A program made the position numbers and the translations under genes. Shown here piece by piece: positions 46,022-56,886 of a stretch of 64,000 nt of DNA. The notes below the pieces were generated by a model. The model searched no databases. It was not told the DNA's origin and saw only the letters and a program-made list of their open reading frames with translations. Numbering within the stretch: position 1 is the stretch's first letter; every line of letters begins with the position of its first letter. Source of the DNA: Macrocybe gigantea (lineage: Eukaryota > Basidiomycota > Agaricomycetes > Agaricales > Callistosporiaceae); assembly GCA_011319805.1 (NCBI GenBank), contig SJRY01000075.1:186001-250000 (forward strand), in the 5' to 3' direction.

Positions 46022-48662
46022 ATGTCCCTTCTCTTTAAACGCCTCCGGATCCACCAGGTCTTTGGCGCTAACACCGACGTTGGGAAGACAGTTCTTACCT
46101 GTGCGCTTGTTCGCGCATCGGCACTCACTTCGAATGATGTCTTCTATCTCAAGCCGCTCAGCACTGGTCCACATGATGATGCAGACGACAGGTGATCTCT
46201 TCATTTCCGATGTCTCCCTTTCGTTGACGCCTCACCGGCAGACACATACGGAAGTTCACTCAAGATCAATCACATAAAATACGGACCGATTGTCTTTTTA
46301 GATTTGACGACCCTGTCAGCCCTCACTTGGCTGCCAGGCTGAGTAGCACCTCCGTAGTGCGTATTTTTTCTGCTTTCCTTTCATTGTGCTATAGCGGTAG
46401 AACGCACATTCATATTTTCGTAGGTTCCCTCCGATAAGACTTTTGTAAATTCCATTGCCGATTACATCCGCCGAAGCGCCAAATCGGCAGCCAACAACCA
46501 TGCGCACATGTACATTGAGACCGCCGGAGGTGCTGTCCGTGCCTTTGCTCCATTTCGTGCTTCCTATTAAAACATCACCCGTGCCAAATCTAGGCGTCCA
46601 CAGTCCCAGTCTGTCAGGCAGCACGCAGATAGACGCCTATCGACCCCTCTTCCTCCCGACCATTCTAATTGGCGACTCCAAACTTGGCGGCATCTCGACA
46701 ACAATTTCCGCGTATGAATCACTCCTCCTCCGTGGCTTTATAGTCGATGCAGTCCTCCTATTCCAGGATGATTATTATCGAAATGACGAATACCTGGCGT
46801 CGTACTTCGCGGATCGAGGTGTTCACCTCGCTGCTTTCCCGAAGCCGCCGCCTATCATCGCCGATAACAGCATTGCAAACACAGTCGTCACAGCCAAGTA
46901 CTATGATTTACTCGACTCTACCCAGGCGAAGGAGGCAAATACAAGCATTCGAGACGTTCTTCGGCAGTTAGACATCTGTCATGAAAAGCGAATACGAGAG
47001 ATCGAAAGCATGCCTCGTCGGACTTTGGATTCCATCTGGTGGCCATTCGTGCAACATAGCGACTTTCAAATGGAAAAGGACGTGACCGTGATTGACAGTG
47101 CTCATTCTGATTTCTTTACTGTTCATAAATCGCATTCGTCATCGTCATCCGGTTCTGTTCTCGCGCCCGAGTTCGATGGATCCGCCTCGTGGTGGACGCA
47201 AGCATTTGGACATGCAAACGTTGCCTTGACCCTTGCCGCAGCCCGTGCAAGTGGCCGGTATGGACATGTCATGTTTCCGCGGTTTACACACCAGCCGGCC
47301 TTGAGGCTTGCCGAGAAGCTCCTGCAGGAAGGGCCAGGAAAGGGGTGGGCAAGAAGAGCCTTTTTCTCAGACAATGGATCAACAGGCATGGAGGTCGCGC
47401 TTAAGATGGCACTGAGAGCGTTCACCGTGCGGTCAAATGAGGTCGAGGGCCGGAATGACGAGAAGCTCGGCGTGCTGGGAATCAGAGGCAGCTATCACGG
47501 GGACACGATAGGGGCCATGGACGCTTGTGAAGAAACTGGTGTGTATACATGCGAATGGCATGATGCAAAGGGCTACTGGTTCGATCCGCCGACCGTTGGG
47601 ATTTCCGACGGTCAGGTCACCATTAGGCTGCCTTCTGCCATGGCGGCTGGCAGATCTGCGATAAGCATCATGAAGTCGCTATCAGCGGTATATGATGTCA
47701 ACAAACGCCTAGATACGGAACAAGCGAAACACTATGAGCGATACATCAGGGAGACACTGAAGAGTCTGGAGGAGAAGCGCGGCGCTGACACGCCGCGGAT
47801 GGCTGCATTGGTACTGGAGCCCCTCGTCATGGGTGCAGGGGGGATGATTTTTGTTGATCCACTCTTCCAACGAATCCTGATTGACGTTGTAAGGAAGGGC
47901 AACGTCACCGGAATAGCAGGCCGTTCCGAACGGGAATGGTCGGGATTGCCTGTCATTTTCGACGAGGTATTTGTGGGACTGTACAGGCTGGGAGTGGAGA
48001 GTGCGGGACCGACATTGGGGCGCTGCCAGACATAGCAGTGAATGCTAAAGTGCTGACGGGCGGACTGGTCCCGTTGGCCGTGACGCTTGCGTCAGAGTCC
48101 ATTTTCGAGGCATTCTTAGGTGACAGCAAAGCGCAGGCACTGCTGCATGGTCATTCGTACACTGCACACGCGGTCGGATGCGAGGTAGCAGGAGAGACGC
48201 TGCGGATGCTTGACAAACTAAAGGATAGCGAAGAATGGAAAGAAGCGAGAGGACGCTGGCAAACCGCAGGCGAGGAAGTCGTGTGGAGCCTATGGGATCC
48301 CGCATTCGTGAAGCGGATCTCGGAGTGCGGCACGGTTGAGGACGCCATTGCACTGGGAACTGTGCTGAGGATCGAAATCAAGGATGAAACAGGTGGTGGG
48401 TGATTATTACAAGTCGACATGGTCTGGGACTGACCGGATGATGGCAGGGTACGAATCGAAGGCTGGCGAGCAAGTCGTGGATAGGTTGCGAGACGGGGTG
48501 GCCTCGGGACTGAAGCTGAGCGCTGCTCCTGGAGGTGGTGAATACTCTGTGCATTTGCGAACGCTAGGGAATGTGGTGTACGTGATGGTTAGCCTGAACA
48601 CAGCCAGAGAGGTAGTAGAGTCGGTGGAGGAAAGGGTATACGACGCAGTAACAATCACGTGA
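46022..48662 (+). CDS. Bifunctional dethiobiotin synthetase / DAPA aminotransferase (BIO3-BIO1 type), with apparent frameshift
   Basis: Catalyses two consecutive steps of biotin synthesis: KAPA to DAPA (C-terminal PLP aminotransferase) and DAPA to dethiobiotin (N-terminal ATP-dependent synthetase). Start 46022: MSLLFKRLRIHQVFGANTDV GKTVLT with the P-loop. Synthetase also shows YLKPLSTGPHDDAD, YIETAGGVHSPS, PTILIGDSKLGGISTTISAY and LLFQDD. Aminotransferase part: WWPFVQH, YGHVMFPRFTHQPALRLAEK, FFSDNGSTGMEVALKMALRA, GSYHGDTIGAMDA, LEPLVMGAGGMIFVDPLFQR, PVIFDEVFVGLYRLG, and the PLP lysine in NAKVLTGGLVPLAV. Between GPTLG and ALPDIAVNAK the frame shifts at GGGG (48017-48020); one added G restores it. 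The stop in GGG TGA near 48402 is inside a 55-nt intron (48393-48447). Ends VYDAVTIT at 48660-48662. The fusion is as in plants and other fungi. Confidence 0.9.
48656..48661. promoter_or_regulatory. CACGTG box overlapping the BIO3-BIO1 stop codon, upstream of the SMG6-like gene
   Basis: ACAATCACGTGACC contains CACGTG, shares bases with the TGA stop of the upstream gene, and lies 87 nt before the SMG6-like ATG at 48748. Confidence 0.35.
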
Positions 48663-48747
48663 CCGGGGATAGATTGCTGCGTGCCATTTGCTGCGGAACT
48701 CTCAGCTTTGGGCCGACTACTGTTGTACTTCAACTCCCATTTCCATC

Positions 48748-51700
48748 ATGTCTGAGCTCCCCGTTCGACAACGGTCCTCGATAAAGGGAAAGGAACGAGA
48801 GCTCAACGCTTCCCCTCAACCCACCGATCTCGACGAGAAACTGACTGCACTACGTCGCAGGAATGCCGGGTATGCGACCTTCCTTATCGTACTTCAACCG
48901 TTCTTCGTATTCACCCGCCCAATTCATAATTCCAGTCCCATCCGTGCAAAGGAGCGTCTTCCGTTCTCTCAGACTCCCGCCACCCAGTCTGCGACTCCGC
49001 AACCCCAGTCTCGCTCCCCACGTCAACCCGTGCAGCTCCCTGCAAGCACCTCCAGCAGACAGCTGCCCAGTTCGCCCCGCAGAGCTGCCTTCGACGCGGA
49101 TCACGATGATTTCTCTCGTCGACTCAAGATTTCCTCGCCTCCTGCTCCCTCATCTCGATCGGTTAAGCTCTTCAATCCAGACTCGGATCCGGTGCACCCT
49201 CGCCGAACTGCGGAGCCAGAGGCCATGTCAGATGCAACGAGCAGCTCTTATCCCTCCCGGCCAGCCGGCCCATCGGCTTCGCATTCTCATCGAGACGCAC
49301 CATCTCGCCAGCTGTTTGATCACCGCAAGGATGACCCTGTCCGTTTCTCCGTCCTCGTGCGCCCGCAGCGCGATCGTCCTGTTCCTACCCCCAAAAGCTC
49401 CGGAGACTATATCTCTGCATCTTCGACATCCTCCTATGCAAATTCAGTCTCCTCCGCCTTCACTCTTTCATCCACAACCGACGGCTCGTCAGCTTCGTCA
49501 GCCTTGTTTGATAGGAATGGCTCCAATCAAAATAAAACAGAGGACAGTGGCAGCGGAAATGCCTTCTCCCTCCAGCTCAAGAAGCTTTATCGCACAATCA
49601 CAAATCTGGAGACGAAGGTGAAAATGGAAGATGCTGAAGACCGGGATGCTGAAGATTCTCAGCAATCTTCGACCACGCCCATAACTAGGGTAACACTCAA
49701 GGGGAAGGAACCGCCAGAGCCAGTCAAGATATCTGAGGAAGATCTGGAGCGAGAGAAATGGAAAAATCAAATCGCCGATCACAAACAGTGAGTTGCCTCA
49801 GAAACCTTTCGTTCTTATTGATTAACGTTCCTCTTCAGGTTAGCGGAAACGATGCGCAATCTATTGGAAATTTCATCGGCTCCATCTGTGCCCGCCTCTT
49901 TGCGAACTATTCCTAAAAAATACAATATCATCGTTCGGCTATGGACCTTTGGTTTCCACCGCCTCCTCGAATCGCTTCGCCGGGCCTCCTTTACATCACC
50001 TCTTGCACTGGAACATCTGCAAGAATTCATTTACTACGCATACACATTCTACACTGGTCTATTGGAAGAGCCCACCTTGGAGGAGTACAGGAACGGTTGG
50101 TTGGAGGCATTGGGCGATCTTGCTCGCTACAGGATGGCAGTTGCTGCGATGATGGTCAATGGCAGCATGGTCGGAGGTGCAGCCGCTTCGAAATTGAGTC
50201 GGAAGCCACTCACCACTGAAGCTATGACCGAAGGTACCGCGAGCTCCGGCAACCTCAGCAGCAATGACAACAGCAACCAAGCACAACCTACGTCCCTCAG
50301 TGACAAGCCAGCTGCAAGGGTAGACGACAGCCCTTCTCCGAGCGTCGGCATAGCGGCTGCGAGACTTTTGGAAGTCGAGCCTGAAACCGAACGATGGTGC
50401 AACATCGCGAGAGAGTGGTACGGGGCGGGGCTTGCTGGGCAGCCTGGCACCGGAAAGCTTCATCACCACCTGGGTCTGCTTTGCAGGGAAGTCGGTGGTG
50501 ATGAGTTGAGAGGGATCTATCATTTCGTGAAGAGGTACGTCCCACTTTTATGCCACTTTCGAATTCTGATCCATTTCCATCTCTACCTAGCATGACAACT
50601 CTCCATCCATTCCCCACATCTCGAGAGTCGGTGTTACCTATCTGGTCCCCCACCGCACAAACTCAACGTTCGCGGCCAGATGTTGATCACGTAACCGATC
50701 TCTTTGTCCTTCTTCAAGGGATGATTTTTACGCATGTACAACTGGACGACTTTCAACCCACCCTCGCTCGCTTCATCGAAAGACTAGATTTGGAAGGTGC
50801 CGAAGAGCGAGCATGGATTATGATGGCCATCATCAACATAGGGGCATTGTTCGAGTATGGTAGACCGAGCGGTCTGCTTCGCAAAGTCTCCAACAATCAA
50901 ACCACGACTGGCTCTGGTGTGGAGACTGCCCTGAAGGTCATGATCAGAAAATCCCACGGGTCACACGAAGATGAAAGAATGGATATCGATGAGCCGAAGC
51001 AAAGAGACCACGCCACGAAGACGTCGCCCATTATCCATCATTCTATGACACACCCAATGTCTCCCGCGCCTTCCGAAGCAGGCACTGACGAATTGCATCG
51101 AGACGAGGAAGACCTCTCGCCTTCCTTGAAGTATGCGCTACAGCTCACCTTTTCAATGCTTTCATTTGTCTTGAAGCATCCCACCCGAAAGTCATCGCCA
51201 TTCGCAAGATCGATGCTCAACCCATATCTCACGATCTTGCTCACGTTCCTTGCTACGATTCTGAAGAACCCTCGCGCCCTCGCAATCTTAGAACGAAGTA
51301 TCCCGTGGCAAGAGCTTGCACTGTTCTTCGCAACAGTGCCGAGGAAAGTCATGAGCGTGCAAGGACTGCTTGGCAGCAACATCAAAAAGGATGGTGAGCA
51401 TTGGGCCATGCTTGCGAGCGGGTGCACGCCTTTACCCGAAGACTGGTGCATGCGGGGAATGGAGTGGGTGGGAAGAAGAGTCTTTCCAAGCGGATATTGG
51501 AAAATTGCCGAAGACAAGAAGGAGATGGAAGTCCTGGATACCAGTGAGGGCGGCGATTTATTTGACGGTCACATCGAAGACGACGCGGACGATGGTATGA
51601 TGGATGCAAACGAAGCTCTCTATGGTCGTGGCCATGAAAGCAGCATTGGGAAACGTTGGGTGAGGATTGTGCGTTCAGCAGTTGGCATCGCCACCGTTGT

Positions 51701-52703
51701 TGATGGGTTCCATTGGACTGAGGGTACCAGAGAGTGGTGCATACAGGGCAAGCTTGCCCACAAGGTACAAATGTGGACTGACCTTGACCGTATCGAGAAG
51801 GAAGCCGAGGAGCGGAGGCGAATGGGGACGCGTTGGACAGACGACGCTATGGACATTGATGAGGAGAGTGATACCATCTCAGAGGAGGAGGAAGACGAGA
51901 ATGACACAGATGAAGTCAGAGCACTCAAGGTATGCACGATGGTGCTTCTCAGTGGAGTGTGACTGATTCTCTGCTATCCAGGCTCGTCGGAGATATCTGC
52001 AGGATCTCCTCAAAATTTCTGAACACTCCGCGACTATGTCACCGCCTCGGCCCTCAATGCAGCCTAAGTTTAAGAAGCCTCCGAGCAGCCGCTCACCTGC
52101 GGCGGTTGTTCCCGGGTATACAATACTCGTTGTCGACACCAACGTCCTCCTTTCATCACTATCCCTCTTCACTTCCCTCATTGAAAGCCTTCGCTGGACC
52201 ATCGTCATTCCTCTACCGGTCATCATGGAACTAGACGGCCTCTCAAACAGCTCATCGGCTCAATTGAGTGAAACGGCTCAGGAAGCCGTGTCATATATAT
52301 CATCCCATCTCCGCTCCCATTCAACATCTCTGAAAGTGCAAACATCGAAGGGAAATTACTTGACAACACTTACGGTCCGTACCGAGCAAGTCGACTTTGA
52401 CAGAGACAGCAACTGGGAGCGAAATATGGACGATTTGATTTTGAAGGCTGCTATCTGGCAGGAGGACCATTGGGTAGACCGATCGGCCCTGCTCAAATCT
52501 ACATCCAAATCCACGACGCAGGCAATCTCTGCAATTAAAGTCGTCTTATTAAGCCTTGACCGTAATCGTCCGTATCTTTCCTCTGTTTTGTTCGTCACTT
52601 TTTGACTTGATGCAATTCCATAGTTCGTCTCAAAGCTCGGTCGAAACACCTTCCAGCTGCAAGCGAAAAGGAGCTCGCGGCAATACTCGCGAATGCTACA
52701 TAG
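48748..52703 (+). CDS. EST1/SMG6-type protein with C-terminal PIN nuclease domain
   Basis: SMG6/EST1A relatives act in nonsense-mediated decay as the endonuclease and some bind telomerase. Start 48748 (MSELPVRQRSSIKGKERELN). Long Ser/Pro-rich N-terminus (48800-49700), then a 14-3-3-like/TPR region with EIS..PSVPASLRTIPKKYN, IIVRLWTFGFHRLLESLRRA and EHLQEFIYYAYTFYTGLLEE (49850-50100). The EST1 helical domain: EREWYGAGLAGQPGTGKLHH HLGLLCREVGGDEL, IYHFVKSMTTLHPFPTSRES (50380-50640). PIN domain: GYTILVVDTNVLLSSLSLFT, VIPLPVIMELDGLSN, ERNMDDLILKAAIWQ, VVLLSLDRNLRLKARS (52110-52650), with acidic residues D, E, D, D at the usual places; the human TDDRN motif reads SLDRN. Ends ELAAILANAT, stop 52701-52703. 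About 1,200 residues. Confidence 0.9.
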
Positions 52704-53306
52704 GTCGGCTCAGCAAGAAGACTGCAGTCTGTCTCATGGTATGCTTCAGCCTTCTTAAGCGCACCGGACATGTGAGCTAGTTGGCTGCGCATCCGCTGGA
52801 AAGTATCTGCGGCTACTTGGCAATTTGCTTGGGCGTTTTATATGTTCAGTACTCTTTCTCCACCTTGACGGTAGAATGCCCAAGCAAGATGTCAAGTATA
52901 AGGTGCAGGTACTTGCTAGGTGTCTGCGTTCCGTCCTCACGATGGCTTTGAGTGGTGCCTGACATACCGGCCGTGGCGTCTTCAACTTTATCTCAAGGCG
53001 ATCATGCTTGTGTTGGAAATTGTTCGTATGTCTATGTGGCAAACCTCGTGGAGGTCTTATAATAATTGCCACTACATGCGGTGCTGAGTATGTCAGTTAG
53101 CGATAATATTGGGACAATCATACCTCTCCACCTCTCCACCTTACTTTGCTTCATGTTTGCGCACTCCTACAGTCCTTTTATACCCTACATGTCCTTACAC
53201 CCCGATACCTTCCTTTTAACTATCATATACATTGGATCATGTACTTTACACGAATCAGGTCGAATCTAAGTCTGAATGAGATTTGCACCTTTGGCGCTCT
53301 CAAAAT
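52704..53306. other. 603-nt gene-free convergent region
   Basis: Between the stop codons of the SMG6-like gene and the DOMON gene. Contains only short open frames without family resemblance and a pyrimidine-rich part (53110-53260). No RNA gene or repeat recognised. Confidence 0.5.
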
Positions 53307-55040
53307 TTACGTCCGCTTCTGTGAGGTCAGCAGTGGCACACTGCTTTCGACCAAGCCAACCTCCCTCGATCCTAACGCGGCGGCTCCATGGGCGACATGT
53401 GCCTCGACCTTTCCATAGCCATCGTCTGGAGCCTCAAATACGAGGTGGGACGGAGATGGACTGTTTGACAGACTGATATAATTTGTCAGTCCCGGATTTG
53501 AGCCGGTACGTTCTTGGCGGAATTGTCGTGGAAGCAGGACGGTGCCCGCCAGATAGAACAGAGGAATGATCTGGGGAACGATGGCCGTTAGCGTCCCTCA
53601 CGAGCATCGACTGACGAAGGCGTACAACAACCCAGATACTCCAGAGGTCATGGCACCAATGTGAAATATGGGCACGTCCTGTTGCGCGTTTCCATTCTTC
53701 CATGCCACTCCGTGTCTGCAATCAAAGGATCGACAAGCATATACATCACAAATCGTGGGAGTACCCACTTGCAAAAATGCAAAGGTTATAATCAACAAGC
53801 CCAAGACCACATGCAATATGTTGGAGGGCGGATGTGGTTGCGCTGCCTGGTTCCGTCGTTTATGAATGTACCGGCCCAACGAAACCTGAAGATAATACAA
53901 GAGCAGCAGGAATACTCCGAAGACCTAGAGTAGACGGTCAATAAGCGAGCAACGAGAAATGACAATGTGATATAAAGTCACCTGATGAGCATCGAATAAG
54001 TGGGCCGCTTGGTGCTCCAAGACGGCAATTGGTCCCAATAGCCATCCGATTGTGATGATGGGCAGCGCAACAAGCATGTTCAGAGTCTGGTGTGCTCTGA
54101 ACCATCTTGGCGTCAGCGTCCGTGTCCACCTTGCAATTAACGACCCAGCTGGGAGAAGGACGAGGAAACCGAAAGAGACCAAAACGCCGTGAGCAACTAT
54201 GATCATCTCATGTTTCCTTAAGGAGCCGCCGGTCTCCGAAGTCGTAACAATATTTCCATGCTCCTGTTCAACCGTCGGGCGCGATGGGACTGAGGGTTCA
54301 TAGTTATGGGAGTGTCCCAAACTTTCACCCGCGTCACCCGCAAAACCTCCATTCTTGCTGTAGTCGAGGGTGAAAAATCCAGCGCTATAATGCTGGGTGA
54401 GAAGCGAAGAATGGTGCCGGCCAGGTCGAACCATGGAATAAGCCCAGATCAGATGCTCTGTTGGTCTGGGACTCTCCATGATCGTCTTGTTTGCTGGAAG
54501 GTCAAAAGCGAATCGCGTCGAATTGACTGGGTGCCACTGAGAGTGAGAAAAAAAAGTAAAGTGGGCTCGTCCGTCCATGAGTTCGAAGTAGTCGACATAC
54601 CAAAGCGACTCTCGGAGCGATCAACGTGGCACGACGCCTGGGATATTCGACGGGGAGTGGTTCCTGGTGGCCTCTGCCGACTCTCTGCGACAAGGTTGTG
54701 GATCCATCTTCATTCTGCCACACGATCACCATGGAAGTACCGTCCATCCTTCGTCCAAAGCCGCTTCAAAAAGACTGAGGTGAACAAAGATATGTGAGGT
54801 GAGGCAAAGGAGCGTACATGGCTACCCAACCCAAAGGCTTTTTGAGGGATGTCAATTCATCTGCAGATGTCATCAGATCACACACACGATACTCATGACT
54901 TACAGCCTACAGGTGATTGTGTCCTCGTGAATGGTAGCGTTAATGCAGAGGTACAGGCCACACCCAGAGTCGCCCTTCAGTCCATGGACAAGAAGCGCAA
55001 GGTTCAGCCAAGCAGCCAGAATGAAAAGAGAAAGTATCAT
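53307..55040 (-). CDS. Secreted/membrane DOMON-cytochrome b561 protein (CDH-cytochrome-like plus b561)
   Basis: Probable transmembrane electron-transfer haemoprotein. ATG 55038-55040 opens a signal peptide MILSLFILAAWLNLALLVHG. The extracellular DOMON domain follows: GLYLCINATIHEDTITYELT, LKKPLGWVAIGFGRRMDGTS MVIVWQNEDGS (54650-54760), then after an intron DGRAHFTFFSHSQWHPV, FAFDLPANKT and HLIWAYSMVRP (54420-54560). The b561 half has four candidate haem histidines: KHEMIIVAHGVLVSFGFLVL, RWFRAHQTLNMLVALPII, HLFDAHQV and later GVAWKNG helix after LHVVLGLLIITFAFLQV; plus GRYIHKRR. About five transmembrane helices. The cytosolic tail RQFRQERTGSNPGL ends at 53307-53309. No flavin dehydrogenase domain is attached, unlike cellobiose dehydrogenase. 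Confidence 0.85.
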
Positions 55041-55344
55041 TGCCGCAAGTGAACGTGAAGGATTGGCAGGGAAAGAACGAGCGCATACGCCGGAACTCTG
55101 TGTGCCATATTCATAGTTTGGTGCATGGGTAAAACTGACAACCACGACGGTAATGGGGGAAGAATTCCCATGATGGTGTCGGACTCGTGCGAAAACAGGT
55201 CGCGACGGCCAACGAGGGCCAAGATAACACCAACTCTACAGGGTCGGCGCGAAAACTCAGTGGGAGCAGAACAGTGCGTTTGACTTTGAAGCGATTTGTC
55301 GCATTGATTCTACCCTACACATGGGACTCACGTCTTTTTTTTTT

Positions 55345-56010
55345 TTACTCAAAGACCCACGATTCCAGCGCGCTTGCGTATTGTACAACACCCTCGGGGA
55401 ACCAGCTGTGAAAGAGGTGAGTATACGACAACACGAGCAAGAATGTTCAGGCCTTACAGCTTGATTTCTTTCTCTGCGTTCTCCACAGAGTCAGATCCAT
55501 GGCAAATGTTGCGGCCGACAGCGAGCGCGAAGTCACCACGGATGGATCCTAAGAAAGGTTGAGATTCGACATTGCGATCTGATGTCAGGAGAGCGCGCAC
55601 CAGGCGGAGACTGAAGAGGGTTAGTTGCGCCGAGCATGGCACGGCCGGTCTTGACGGCATCAAGGCCTTGCCAGACCATGGCGACAACGGGGCCGGAAGC
55701 CATATACTTGATCAGACCCGGGAAGAATGGCTTGCCCTTAAGGTCGGCATAGTCTAAGGTGCTAATGAGATTGCGAAATAAACACAGCGCTGATCGTCGC
55801 GTACGTTTCTCAAGATGTTCTTCCGTCGCCTGTGCGAGCTTGAGGGCGATCAGCTTAAAACCTCGCTCTTCAAAACGGGCGATGATCTTTCCAACGAGAC
55901 CTCGCTGGACGCCATCAGGCTGAAGGCACGTTGATCAATCACGCGAAGTGCTCGGAAAGTGAATACCAAACGACCTTGACCATGATGTACGTGCGCTCGT
56001 TGACAGACAT
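55345..56010 (-). CDS. NDK1: Nucleoside diphosphate kinase
   Basis: Transfers phosphate from ATP to nucleoside diphosphates via a phosphohistidine. Start 56008-56010 ([12 protein letters not shown]), then [31 protein letters not shown] (55830-55930), [40 protein letters not shown] (55620-55745), an intron and [35 protein letters not shown] (55480-55560). The active His is in NICHGSDS. The last exon [17 protein letters not shown] ends at 55345-55347. About 150 residues, intact. Divergent from QCR7. Confidence 0.96.
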
Positions 56011-56195
56011 GGTGGTAACAGCAAAGAGAGATGTTGGCGATAATGAGGAATCTCCTCTGATTTTATAGTCCTTAAATTTGCACCGATTATCAGAGGCACA
56101 TCTCAAATCGGCAATGCATATAAATATAGACAAACAACGTCCGGAAACCTCCGTTCCGTAGACTAACACCAAACTCTTCTCATTACACTTCGAAC

Positions 56196-56746
56196 ATGTT
56201 CGGTGGTCCTCTCAGTGTCTCCCTAGCATCCTATGTCAAGTCCTCACGCAGCCTCATCGCATGGGTTAAGCCCATCGCTAACTGGTATGCCAACGCTGCC
56301 GGCTACAGAAAATACGGCTTCAAATACGACGACTTGTGTTCGTGAAAAGCGCGCCATCTCTTTCTTCATCATCGGTAACTAACACAATTTCAGTGGTCGA
56401 GGAACGACCGGACGTGCAGAGGGTGTGTCCAGAGCCTGCAGAATGTTTCCGTGCATAGATTAAACCAAGGTTCACTAGGCTCTCGGTCGCCTGACTCCCA
56501 GAGAAAAATATGACCGCGCCTTCCGCCTCAAACGCGCATCCCAAGCTAGTGTGTTGCATCAGCCCCTGTCCAAAGAGCAATGGACGAAGCCGGAGGAGGT
56601 GGGGAACTCCGCCTTGATGACTTGACGTCGCGACATTCATTTGCATCTTGCAGGACATTCGGTATCTCAAACCGCATGTACTCGATGTCGTGAAGGAGGA
56701 CCAAGAGAGGAAAGCGTGGGACACTATGAGTGTTCAGAGAAAGTAG
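56196..56746 (+). CDS. QCR7: Cytochrome bc1 complex subunit 7 (QCR7/UQCRB)
   Basis: Matrix-side subunit of mitochondrial complex III. Exon 1 from ATG 56196: MFGGPLSVSLASYVKSSRSL, NWYANAAGYRKYGFKYDDL. Then VEERPDVQRALGRLTPREKY DRAFRLKRASQASVLHQPLS with KEQWTKPEEDIRYLKPHV and LDVVKEDQERKAWDTMSVQR, stop 56744-56746. The YGFkYDDL..E..dvq.AL.RLp..e.yDR.fRl.RA motif string is diagnostic. Three introns, one of which separates PEED from IRYL. About 125 residues. Confidence 0.95.
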
Positions 56747-56886
56747 ATTACCGTCTAGATTTTCTTGTATTCCAATTCTAATTCTCTGCATCAAGTTACG
56801 CACACTATTTTCGAGTTCTTCCTATTGAATCCTCATCTCTTTCCAACTCAAGGTATTGGTTTCAAGCCATTCCAACATGATAACAT

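Noticed and set aside
48384..48450. Stop codon and frame change near GGTGGTGGG in the biotin gene
   Set aside because: Explained by a 55-nt intron (GTGGTG...GATGGCAG) that joins DETG to YESKAGEQV, matching the family spacing.
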